Below, piece by piece: positions 15,259-25,400 of a stretch of DNA of 34,678 bases; position 1 is the stretch's first letter, and every line of letters starts with the position of its first letter. Origin of the DNA: Trichodesmium sp. MAG_R03 (GTDB taxonomy: Bacteria > Cyanobacteriota > Cyanobacteriia > Cyanobacteriales > Microcoleaceae); the NCBI GenBank assembly GCA_023356535.1, contig JAKQYF010000026.1, positions 1-34,678 on the forward strand. The letters run 5' to 3'. The notes beneath the pieces are model-generated. The model ran no database searches and was not told the origin of the DNA. It saw nothing but the letters and a program-made list of their open reading frames with translations. The position numbers were made by a program, and so were the translations under genes.

Positions 15259-16401
15259 TTAACCACCAATAGTAATCCTGAGAGCATCTTTTACTCTTTG
15301 ATTTATAATTTCACCAGCATGGGTGACACAAGCGCCAGCAATAATGTCATCTTCAAAGTTCAGATGTAATTCTCCATCTTTAATCATCAACTTGAGTAAA
15401 GCAGAAATATTTTTAGCATATAATTCACTAGCGTGAACTGGCATAGTTGCTGGTAAATTTAAGGGGCCAATAATAATTACCCCATTCCACTGTACATCTT
15501 TGCCTGGTTCAGTACATTCACAATTACCACCCTGTTCGGCTGCCATATCGACTATTACTGATCCTGGCTTCATTTGGTCTACCATTTCCTTGGTTACTAG
15601 CAATGGTGCTTTTTTACCAGGAACTTGAGCAGTGGTAATGACAATATCCGAAGCCGCAACGTGTTGTGTCAGGACTTCACGAGTATGTTGTTTGGCTTGC
15701 TCAGAAAGTTCTTTTGCATAACCGCCCTCAGCAACAGTATCTTCTTTGAGAGTTACATCTACAAATTTGGCTCCCAAACTTTGCACTTGCTCTTTAACTT
15801 CTGGACGAATATCAAATGCTTCTACTATTGCCCCAAGACGACGAGCAGTGGCGATCGCCTGTAAACCAGCAACTCCTGCACCCATAACTAACACTTTAGC
15901 AGGTTTTATAGTACCTGCGGCGGTAGTTAACATTGGGAAAAACTTAGGTAAAGCAGCAGATGCTAGCAAAACAGCTTTATATCCACCAATGTTAGCTTGG
16001 GAAGATAAAGCATCCATAACTTGCGCCCTACTGGTACGAGGAATTAGTTCCATACTGAATGCAGTTACTTTCCGTTCAGCTAATCGCTGTACAATAGCAG
16101 GATTTCCTAGGGGATTGAGGAAACTAATAAAAATACTGTTCTCCCGTAATTTGTCAACTTCTGATTCGTTTAGAACCCCAATTTTCAGGAGCACCTCAGT
16201 TTCATGCCACAAAGCATTACTATCAGAAATTATCTTTGCTCCAGCTTGTTCGTAAGCTCCATCAAAAAAGAAAGATTTTTCTCCTGCACCTGCTTCTACT
16301 TGTATTTCTAGACCTTGTTTAACTAATTTGGCTATGACATCAGGAACTAAGGCCACACGAGATTCATTGACCAAAGTTTCCTTAGCTACCGCTATTCTCA
16401 T
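15259..16401 (-). CDS. pntA1: NAD(P) transhydrogenase alpha subunit, NAD(H)-binding part
   Basis: A 380-residue soluble domain I subunit, related to alanine dehydrogenase, that binds NAD(H) on the cytoplasmic face of the membrane. It starts MRIAVAKETLVNESRVALVP. The Rossmann motif GAGVAG is at 174-179 followed by EAFDIRPEVKEQ, whose Asp binds the adenosine ribose; the RAQVMDALSSQANIGGY stretch (125-141) forms the usual loop around the nicotinamide. Full length for the split form. The ATG follows a good AGGGAG site. It is first in the operon; the 188-bp gap to pntA2 holds only a weak 8-bp stem (TTTATAGT/ACTATAAA, 15190-15222) and no gene. Confidence 0.97.
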   Translation of the reverse strand: MRIAVAKETLVNESRVALVPDVIAKLVKQGLEIQVEAGAGEKSFFFDGAYEQAGAKIISDSNALWHETEVLLKIGVLNESEVDKLRENSIFISFLNPLGNPAIVQRLAERKVTAFSMELIPRTSRAQVMDALSSQANIGGYKAVLLASAALPKFFPMLTTAAGTIKPAKVLVMGAGVAGLQAIATARRLGAIVEAFDIRPEVKEQVQSLGAKFVDVTLKEDTVAEGGYAKELSEQAKQHTREVLTQHVAASDIVITTAQVPGKKAPLLVTKEMVDQMKPGSVIVDMAAEQGGNCECTEPGKDVQWNGVIIIGPLNLPATMPVHASELYAKNISALLKLMIKDGELHLNFEDDIIAGACVTHAGEIINQRVKDALRITIGG

Positions 16402-16721
16402 AAATTCTCCCTAAAGCAGTCTTTAGACTATTTGTATTCTTATCTAAAATTATTAGGTTGATATTCTGTTACTCATTGCTATCTTTAACTTATCTTATGA
16501 ATTCAAGGTGGCCAAATCAAAATCTTGTAACTTTATAATACCAAAAATTTTTCCTTATCGAAGTGTTTGACAAATTGCCATTACATTAATTCAATGGGCT
16601 TATGGCAAGTTGGGTTTAATAATTTTGCTATTTCACTCCATTATTTGGATGTATGTTAGGCTGAAAGAATGACTAAACCTATATCTATCATTTTATCTAT
16701 GTTTAATGTTTCATTTCTAAT
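16402..16721. other. spacer upstream of the pnt operon
   Basis: Holds the presumptive pnt promoter, though no clear -35/-10 pair was found. No gene is recognised. It ends in a TTAATGTTTCATTT sequence that is repeated on the other side of the following MITE. Confidence 0.45.
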
Positions 16722-16817
16722 CGAGACTTACGCAAATTCACCCCCTTTGAAAACTCTATATCTAGGGTGTAAGTTCTATTTTTCCTTACTGGATGTAGTG
16801 TCCTTGTGTAAGTCCTG
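16722..16817. mobile_element. 96-bp MITE, GGACTTAC family, third subtype
   Basis: Starts CGAGACTTACGCAAATTCAC and ends TGTGTAAGTCCTG. The terminal repeats match the family but the interior is unlike the 90-bp and 110/132-bp types. The flanking 5-mers CTAAT and TTAAT agree in four of five bases, a probable decayed target duplication. Confidence 0.7.
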
Positions 16818-16971
16818 TTAATGTTTCATTTAATGTTTCTTCCGCAATGTCAAACAGCCCAAAAACTACAACTACGGATAGATAGAAATCTGGGCACCTA
16901 GAGCTTTTTCTAGAAGACAAAAACCTGTACAATACTAGACATACCTGTACATAATGTCTAGGATGCACTAT

Positions 16972-17346
16972 AGACCGAATGAATTTGCTGATAAAGCCTG
17001 AGTCAGTGTCAAAACATTACATCGATGGGACTCTTCTGGAAAACTGAAGCCATTAAGAACGATAGGGGGTCATCGTTACTATACAGATGAACACATTAAT
17101 CAAATTAAAGGAATAGTAAAAAACCCCTGTATTAATGTAATTTATTGTCGGGTTTCCTCAACTTGTTCAGTCTGCGGAAATATACAAGATATGCCCCTAT
17201 GTGAAAGGGTTTATCATTGTCAAAATTGTGGGCAAGTTATGGACAGGGACTTGAATGGGTCAATCAATCTCGAAAATTGGACAAAAAATGCCGATAGCTT
17301 ATCGGTGAACGCCTGTGGACTTGAAGGTGCCGTCTCCCTTGGTTGA
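16972..17346 (+). pseudogene. IS607 scar: TnpA N-terminus fused to TnpB C-terminus
   Basis: One frame runs from RPNEFADKA through a TGA (16999-17001) and then stays open to 17346. First part: SVKTLHRWDSSGKLKPLRTI, GGHRYYTDEHINQIKGI and VIYCRVSS, the MerR-like helix-turn-helix and the start of the serine recombinase domain of IS607 TnpA. At about 17160 it passes, still in frame, into TnpB: CSVC...CQNC is the zinc ribbon and DRDLNGSINLENW carries the last RuvC Asp. Roughly 1.5 kb of the normal element is missing between the halves. It has lost the recombinase active site body and most RuvC residues, so it is inactive. The region to 17420 may keep the element's 3' end. Confidence 0.8.
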
Positions 17347-17437
17347 AGCAGGAATTGAACAGCAAGCCTGTCTAGGTTTGTATAGGTTTTATGAAGCAGA
17401 ACAGGTTAGTATATTCAACTAGTAGTGTCAAGGAACT

Positions 17438-17483
17438 AAAGCACATATTTTTGAGTCAACAAAGCACATGTTTTTGAGTCAAC
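17438..17483. repeat. 23-bp tandem repeat, two copies
   Basis: AAAGCACATATTTTTGAGTC plus AAC at 17438-17460, then the same with one change at 17461-17483. Repeated end-proximal motifs like this occur at the ends of some IS families; no transposase lies next to it. The surrounding stretch 17421-17540 shows no gene. Confidence 0.75.
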
Positions 17484-17540
17484 TTTGAGTATGCAAGGAT
17501 CAAGGCTTAAACAAGAAAGGAGTAAAAAATCAGCTCAAAT

Positions 17541-17688
17541 TATATAGCAATTCTATTTTATTTATGTCCAGAATATTACCACTTTTTGGGAACAAGTTTG
17601 GAAGCAATAGGCAATGGGCAAGAGTTCCGGAGTTTATTGCTATTTATTTTTTGAATTGTCACAACTTGATTTTTGGGATTGCTATAAA
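17541..17688 (+). repeat. 140-bp dispersed repeat, copy B
   Basis: Runs from TATATAGCAATTCTATTTTA to GGGATTGCTATAAATA. Shares with copies A and D the blocks CTTTTTGGGAACAAG, GGGCAAGAGTT, GAGTTTATT and TTGAATTGTCACAAC. Termini form an inverted repeat. Confidence 0.8.
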
Positions 17689-17784
17689 TAGGGTTTAAAG
17701 CTGGTTAACTAATATACTTGTTAATTAATACTGTTGGTATCTCTGAATCTAAGTATAAACTAGATACTCTACGCTTAGGTTTCA

Positions 17785-17960
17785 TTATAACCCACATTCC
17801 GCACTATACTCTAAGTTTCTGAAATTGGTATTACAATTATTTATAACAGTGAAAATCGATGCCCATAGCTATAAGGCTTTCAGAAAGAGAATTCAGGGCT
17901 ATAGATTAATAAAACTTATCAACTTAATTAATGTTAAGAAGTGCGGAATATGGGTCATAA
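17785..17960. mobile_element. 176-bp MITE with ACCCACATTCCGCACT ends
   Basis: Left end TTATAACCCACATTCCGCAC, right end the reverse complement of TTATGACCCATATTCCGCAC: about 21 bases with two mismatches. Non-coding interior. The right end is 41 bp before the start codon of the RTX gene. A lone end of this family is at about 10593. Confidence 0.75.
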
Positions 17961-18001
17961 CATAGTAAAAATACGAAAAGTACCAATATAAATTAAGTAT
18001 T

Positions 18002-19231
18002 ATGTCACAACCAACTATACAATTTCCCGAATTAACTGGCTCAGTTCAGGATCCAGATCGAAACGAGGTACTAAGTACACAAGATGCAGAAGCTATAACG
18101 ATAACAAACAGAGAGGAAGAAAGTCAAGTAACAACAGGTGAAATATTAGATCAGATAAGTTCGAATAATCAAACATTAAATGATGCAAATCTTGTCATTG
18201 CTAATAATAATGCAAATATTACATTTGATTCCGGACTTGATGATGACACTGTATTTAGTGGTCTAGGGGATGATAGTATCTCTGGAAATGAAGGTGATGA
18301 TTTCCTGAGTGGGGAAGAGGGAGATGACACTCTCACTGGAGGAGAGGGTGATGATTTAGTTTCAGGTGGCACAAACGACGACCAACTTTTTGGAGGACAA
18401 GGTGCTGATAATGTTTTAGGTGGTACGGGAAATGACAGTCTTTATGGTGATGATGCATCCGCAGATTCATTGACCAGTGGTGATGACTTCCTTGATGGAG
18501 GAGAAGGCGACGATCAAGTCCTAGGTAACCGTGGTGATGATACGGTGATAGGAGGTAGTGGTCGTGATACAGTTTACGGAGGAAAAGGGGACGACCTAGT
18601 TCTGGGTGGTACAGACAATGATCTGCTCTATGGTGATGGAGCATCAGGGGAAGGTAATGACTCACTTGATGGAGGAGAAGGCAACGATGCAGTACAAGGA
18701 AACCGTGGTAAAGATACGGTGATAGGAGGTAGCGGTAATGATACAGTTTACGGAGGAAAAGGGGACGACCTAATTGATGGTGGTGAAGATAACGATCTTC
18801 TTATAGGAGGTAAAGGAGCAGATACTCTTACAGGAGGTGAAGGAGCAGATACCTTCGTATTTGAGTTTTTTGACTCAGATACATTGGGTGGCGAAGGCAG
18901 TAAAGTATTTGGCTCTGGCTCTGATACCCTTACCTTTAACACTTTTGTTCCCAGTTCTGCTGGGGTTGACACTCTCACTGACTTTACTCAAGGAGAAGAC
19001 AAAATAGGACTTGATTCTGATAGCTTCGATCTGTTAAAAACTGAAGATGGTAATTTCAATTCCAATGAATTTACTACTCTTGCTAATTTTGGCAATAACC
19101 AAGAAGCTAATCTTGTATACGACTCAGAACAAGGTTTAATGTACTATATTGATGAGAATAACAATGCGATAGAGTTCATCAAATTAAATACTGACCTAGA
19201 TATTAATGGTGATGACTTTGAAATAATATAA
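18002..19231 (+). CDS. RTX-type calcium-binding repeat protein, probably secreted
   Basis: A 409-residue very acidic protein. The N-terminal 75 residues are hydrophilic with no Sec signal. Residues about 78-285 are nonapeptide GGxGxDxLx repeats (for example GGEGDDTLTGGEGDDLVSGG) that fold as a calcium-filled beta-roll. The last 110 residues (DTLTDFTQGEDKIGLDSDSF onward, ending INGDDFEII) resemble the C-terminal secretion region of type I-exported cyanobacterial RTX proteins. Expected location is the cell exterior, exported by an ABC/membrane-fusion/outer-membrane channel that is not in this window. The repeat region contains a 58-residue duplication that is about 90% identical in DNA. No enzymatic domain is visible, so function (surface layer, adhesion, motility or other) is unknown. 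Confidence 0.85.
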   Translation: MSQPTIQFPELTGSVQDPDRNEVLSTQDAEAITITNREEESQVTTGEILDQISSNNQTLNDANLVIANNNANITFDSGLDDDTVFSGLGDDSISGNEGDDFLSGEEGDDTLTGGEGDDLVSGGTNDDQLFGGQGADNVLGGTGNDSLYGDDASADSLTSGDDFLDGGEGDDQVLGNRGDDTVIGGSGRDTVYGGKGDDLVLGGTDNDLLYGDGASGEGNDSLDGGEGNDAVQGNRGKDTVIGGSGNDTVYGGKGDDLIDGGEDNDLLIGGKGADTLTGGEGADTFVFEFFDSDTLGGEGSKVFGSGSDTLTFNTFVPSSAGVDTLTDFTQGEDKIGLDSDSFDLLKTEDGNFNSNEFTTLANFGNNQEANLVYDSEQGLMYYIDENNNAIEFIKLNTDLDINGDDFEII

Positions 19232-19341
19232 CCTATATTCCACTTTTTGAGAATAGGTTTTAGTGCAATGGTCAATAGGCAAGAGTTTCGGAATTTATTT
19301 CTAGTTTTGAATAATCACAACCAATTTAGGATTGCTATATC
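19232..19341 (+). repeat. 140-bp dispersed repeat, copy C (left end lost)
   Basis: Begins within the family block CACTTTTTGAGAATAGG and ends TTTAGGATTGCTATAT. It follows the RTX stop codon immediately, so the first 30 bases of the repeat are missing. Confidence 0.7.
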
Positions 19342-19368
19342 TCGAAAGTGTATTCTCAATGAGTTAAA

Positions 19369-19386
19369 TAGGGCTTGCTGATTAAT
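19369..19386. repeat. solo end of the 266-bp MITE family
   Basis: TAGGGCTTGCTGATTAAT, identical to the reverse complement of the right end at 7993-8010 region. No partner end lies nearby, so this is a remnant between the RTX and TPR-GT61 genes. Confidence 0.65.
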
Positions 19387-19444
19387 CATAGAGGAACACC
19401 TTAGAATCCGCATCTTTTTAAAGGGAGAAGAACGAAAACCCATC

Positions 19445-22400
19445 ATGAATAACCAATCTCCAGAAAAATTAAAGTTAGCTCAACAAAAAGCATCAAGGGG
19501 ATTTTTATATCAAAACCAGGGAAAATCTGAAGCAGCCATATCTTTATACCAAGAAGCATTAAGTTTAGTCCCAAATCTCCCATTTGTTCACTATAATTTA
19601 GGTCTCATTTTTCACCATCAGGGAAATTTACCTACAGCTTTTACTAATTATCAGAAAAGCATAACCCTTAACCCTAATCATATTAAATCTCACTATAACT
19701 TTGCCATTGTTTTACAACAACAAGGTTTACTAGATAAAGCAATTTCTAGTTATCAAAAAGTAATTAATTTATCTCAAACTAACAGTGAAAATATTTTAAT
19801 TCAAGTTCAGGCTTATCGCCAGTGGGGCAATATTTTATTTAAGAAAGGTGAATATAAGGAAACCATAGAAATTCTTCAGCAAGCCATTACCAAAAAACCA
19901 GATGATGCCCCTCTCTATAATGATCTAGGCAAAGTATTTTTAGAACTGGGACAAGTAGAAAAAGCCATTGTGAATTATCAGAAAGCCTTGGCATTACAGC
20001 CTCAATTAATACTAGGCCGTTATAATCTTGGTAAAGCTTGTCAAAAACAAGGTTGGCATTTAGAAGCTATTGTTCATTTTCAGGAAGTAATCAAACAACA
20101 ACCAGAAAATATTTCTGCTTACAGTGACTGTGGCTTTTCTTTCTTAGAATTAGGGAAAATTGAAGCAGCAATACCCTATTTGCAAAAGGTGATTAACAAT
20201 AATCCTTTTGTGGAAAGTTACTGTAAAGAAACAGATTTATTGACAGAATCAGATGCCCTAAAAAAAGCTCAAATAACTTGTACTAAATTTCTCAGAACAC
20301 TACAAAAATCAGATTTAGCAGCAGTCAGAAAAATTTTAACTTTAATCTACTTATATTTAGGAGATGTATTATTTGAGTATGGCGAATACTCACAAGCTGA
20401 GAACTATTACAAAAAAGCATTGGAATTTCAACCATTTAATGTTGATTTGTATATAAAATTAGGTGACAGTTTAGTCAAGCAAAAACGCTTTAATACCGCT
20501 ATTATAGTTTATCACCTAGGGTTAGCTTTTCTACCAGATAATCACTCCATTAATGAAGCATTAGAAAGAGCTTTAGCAACACGAAAGAATTCCTCACAAG
20601 TTTCCAACGCAGATGGCATTAAAAGAATATTCAATCTAGAGTTAGAGGAAAAATTTTTATCCACAAATGTTGAACTAGGGCATAGAGAGAATTTGCTTGA
20701 AGATTTAATCCCAAGAAAATTTATGTTCGGTTTAAACAATGAAGTTTTTAACCTCAAGACAGCCAATTTCGGTGAAAAAAATATTCTTTTCCCCCTCAAA
20801 CCTAACTCCCAAGATCCAACCCCTAAACTACCTAAAAAATTAGAGAGTAGCAATGATAAAATTCCTGAAACTAAATGTCAAGGATTAAATTGTAAATCTT
20901 GTCTCAAACGAATCTTTAAAAAACTTCAACCAATTGATTTAGGAAACAGTATCCATACTTTTTCAACTACAGAAATACAAGCATTTACAAATATTTCATC
21001 TGTTGACTTTCCAGAAACACCAAAATTTGTCATAGAAGTAGAAAATGGTAGAGCATGGATAGTTCCACAAAAAAATGATTGGATGGTTTGTAATGCCATT
21101 GCCATTATTAATGAGAATAATCAATTATTAGCTGAAGTCTCCCGCGAATATCCTGGTCAGTTACCAGGATGTGAAAAATACGATATTAATAACCATCAGT
21201 TTTTGACCACAGAAAAATTACCACCTCTAGAACAAATAGACGGTACAGTAGCAGTTTTATCAGGATTATCAGGAAACGTTTATTTTCATTGGATGGTAGA
21301 TATATTACCTCGGATTGAAATATTAAGACGTCATAATATAAATTTTGAGAATATAGATTGGTTTTTAATTAATAGTATTCAACAGCCATTTCAAAAAGAA
21401 ACTCTCCAGATTTTAGGAATTCCAGAAGAGAAAATTATAGAAAGCGATCGCTATCCTTATATCCAAGCTCAAAAATTAATAGTGCCATCTTTTCCTAGCC
21501 ATTTGGGATGGTTAGAAAAATCTGCTCTAGAATTTTCTCGTCAAACATTTTTAAATAAGTCAAATATTACTTGGTTAGAAGATAGTTTAGCATCAGAAAA
21601 AACCCTAAATAATCAAGTAAATTATTCCTATCCTGAAAGGATTTATATAACTAGACATAAAGCTAAATATAGAAAAGTTATCAATGAACAAAAAGTAGTT
21701 GATTTATTAAATCAATACGGCTTTACAACTATCGAGCTAGAAACTATTTCTGTTGTAGAACAAGTAAGATTATTTGCTAATGCCAAAGTCATAGTTTCTC
21801 CTCATGGCAGTGGGTTAACAAATATTATGTTTTGTAAGCCAGGAACTACCGTAATTGAATTGGTATCTCCTAACTATATCAGACATTATTACTGGGTCAT
21901 CAGCAAACAACTACAATTAAAGTATTACTACTTGTTGGGAGAAGAAAAATCGGACCGGGTCATCCGCACAATTATGTATCCTAATCCTCTCACTGAAAAT
22001 ATTCTCATTAGTTTGAGTAAACTTGAAAAAATACTATCCCAGGCAGGTATGATCAAAATAGATTCTCAGAAAAAACTCAACTTTCTCAGTAGAGAAAAAA
22101 CTTCTGCAGAAATGATTATTTTTGGGAAAAAAGTCTATAATACCAAAATTGATACCTCCTCGTGTCAGAAACAGGAAGGATATAATACAAATCAAACTTT
22201 AGTAAGTGATTCAATGTCATCAAAAGTTAATCTAGCAGAAGCCGCTGTTCACTTTCACAAAAAAGCTTTATTGTATATAGATCAAAATAAATTAGATGAA
22301 GCTAAAGCAGCCTGTGAACAAGCTGTAAAAAATCAACCAGAATTTGCCCCAGCTTATAAAACAATGGGTATTATTCTCCAAAAGCAAGGAGAAGTAGAAG

Positions 22401-25400
22401 TAGCCTTTGACTGGTATTTGCGAGCCATTAAAATTCAACCAGATTTTGCCGAAGCTTATGTTAATATTGGTACTATCTATGCCAAAAAACAACAATGGCA
22501 AGAAGCAATTAACTATTACCAAAAAGCAATTTCTCTCAAATCAGATTTAACTCCAGCTTACCGTAATATAATCAAAGCATATCGAAAATTAGGCAAGGTT
22601 GCCGAGGCAGCAAATTATCAATATAAAGTCTACTTTTTAGAACCTGAAAAAATCACAGAACCCGAATACATAAACTTAGGAAATACTTTGCTACAGCACA
22701 AGCAATTCACAGAAGCTATATCTTGTTATCGTAGTGTCCTTAAGTTAAATCCTAATTCTGCAGTAGGATATCAAAATCTTGCAGCAGCATTATCACAAAC
22801 TGGAGATTTTGAAGAGTCAAATATTTGTTACCGAAAAGCAATTCAATTAGGCATAACAAACTCATTAAATGTTAATCAGAATTCAGAACAAAAGTCACCT
22901 AATTTATCTCCAGTAAATTCAGTAATTTCCACAGATTTAGATGGAATAAATCCTCATCAAAAGGAACATAAAAATCAAGAAACATCCCCAGAAAACAATA
23001 ACAATAAATTAATCAATCTAACTGTCAATCAAGATGCTGTAGAAGCGTATAAACGATTAGGCAAAACACTGCAAAACCAAAACAAACCAGTAGAAGCTTG
23101 GCAGTGGTATACGAAAGCTATATCGATAACATCAAAAGACCCAGAAATTTATCGAGATTTAGGTAGTTTGTATGGACAACAGCAACAATGGCAAGAAGCA
23201 ATAAAATGTTATCAAAAAGCCTTGAAAATTAATCCAAATATGGCAGATGTTTATCATTATTTAGCAACAGCATTAACCAATCTTGGTAACCATGCGAAAG
23301 CATCTGAATTTTGGCAGCGAGCTTATTCTCTAAAACCAGAAATAGCAACAGCAGAAGAACACTTTCTTTTGGGGAATACTATGCTGCGAATCAATCTATT
23401 TGAGCAAGCAATATCATGCTACTGCAATGCCATAAAAATTAATCCCAATTTAACAGTGGCATATCAAAATTTAGGAGAAGCTTTAAAACTTCAATCTCAT
23501 ACTAAAAACTTAAATTCACAATCTAAAAATTATGCAAATAATAATTATCTAAATCCTCATGCTTATAGCCCGAAAAATAGTGTTGCATATAATTCTGCAG
23601 AAATAAATAATTATCAAATCAATCATGATAATCCTAAATCAATAACTAAATCTAGTTTTTTTCAAGAAATATTAAGGCATTTGGCAAGATTTTTCAATAA
23701 TCTAGCTAGTCAAATAATATATGTTTTTAATGCTAATAATCAATCATCAATAAAAGGTTTGCAATTATCTACAAAAATGCCTATATTAGATAGCCTAGAT
23801 AGCCAAAATAATTCTTTGCCTTTAAAGAAAGCAATAAATTTAAATCTAAAAGATACAACAAATTTTTTTCTTGAAGACTTACTATTATATGATGAAAAAA
23901 TACAGGAAAAAAGAACACAACAAAAAATAGATCAAACCCAGAATTTATCCCCTAGTGATCAAGTAGAAGACTCTAATAAAAAAACCATGGAGGTAAATAC
24001 TGACTTTATTGATGTGACAGCATCAAAAACAACCCTACTAGATTATATTCAAAGGGCCACAGCTTACAAAAAAGAAGGATTATATGAACAAGCGATCGCT
24101 GAATGTCAACAAGCAATAGCAGTCAAACCAGACCTGGCAATAGCTTACAAAATTTTAGCAAATATCCAACAAAAAATGGGTAGTCCCGGTCAACGTCAGA
24201 AAGCGAAAGAAAATTATCTCAAAGCCATATCTCTTGATAGTCAAGATGCTTCAATTCATTCTAACCTGGGCAGTCTATATGCACAAGAAGAATTATGGGG
24301 GGAGGCAATACCTTGTTATCAGAAAGCGATCGCTCTCAAACCAGACTTTGCCGGAGCATATCGTAACTTAGCCAAAGCATGGTCTCAGCTAGATAGACAA
24401 GCAGAAGCAGCAGACTGTTGGTATCAGGCTTATACCTTGGAACCAGAAAATACCACCCCTGAGCAATACCTAAATTTAGGCAATACCCTTGGTCGTCAAG
24501 ACCAATTCACTAAGGCTATATTCTGTTATCAACAGGCAGTCAAATTAAAACCAAATTATGCTGCGGCTTATCATAATTTGGCTGCTATTTTGAAACGTCA
24601 GGGTAAGTTAGATGAAGCTATGATTTATGAGCAAAAAGCTAAAGATGTTGATAATAATACAGTGGAAAAACAGGTGGAAGTTAACACTAGTCAACCCCAA
24701 AATATTAATCCTGAAGATATTTTGCAATCATTTTTAGACAAAAAAGGGAAAGATAAGTCACCTCAAGTTAATGAAGTAAACTTAATTAAACAAGCAGAGG
24801 CAAATTTAGTCAACGGTAAATTTTCTGAAGCGATCCGTACTTGTGAGGAGATAATTTCAATTAAACCCCATGCAGTAGCTTATCAAATAATGGGTAAAGC
24901 TTGGGTAGAGATGAATAAAATAGATGCAGCGATCAACGCTTATCAAAAATCCCTAGAAGTAAAGCCAGATATTGCCGAAGTTTATGTCAGCTTAGGAGAG
25001 TTATATGTTAAACAGCAGCGACAGGAAGAAGCTATAACTGCTTACCAAAAAGCAATTAAACTTGCACCAGATTTAAAAGATAGTTATCGTAGTTTGGTGG
25101 AACTATTGCTAAACCAAGGAAAGGTTGATCAAGCCGTGGAGTTATCTTATAATGCCCTTCTGCAGCATCCTAGTTGGACAACTCCCCAAGAGCTTTGTAG
25201 TTTAGGTAACAGTTTAATAGCAGAAGGTAAAATCAACCAAGGAATAACTTGTTTTGAGCAAGCTATTAAATTAGACCCTAAATTTGGGGAAGCTTACTAT
25301 AGTTTAGGAAAAATATTTAGTTCTCAACAAAACTGGGGTGAAGCAGCTAAATATTATCAACAGGTAGTAGAGTTAAATCCTGAATCTATAGAACCCATTT

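Noticed and set aside
16786-16968. 60-codon minus-strand frame upstream of the IS607 scar
   Set aside because: It crosses the end of a MITE and has no recognisable motif.
17438-17483. CRISPR-like repeat
   Set aside because: Only two contiguous 23-bp copies without spacers.
18333-18665. His-rich 110-codon frame antisense to the RTX repeats
   Set aside because: An artefact of the reversed GGxGxD repeat sequence.
18002-19231. RTX protein as a toxin (haemolysin)
   Set aside because: No acylation, lipase, protease or pore-forming domain; only repeats and a secretion-type C-terminus.
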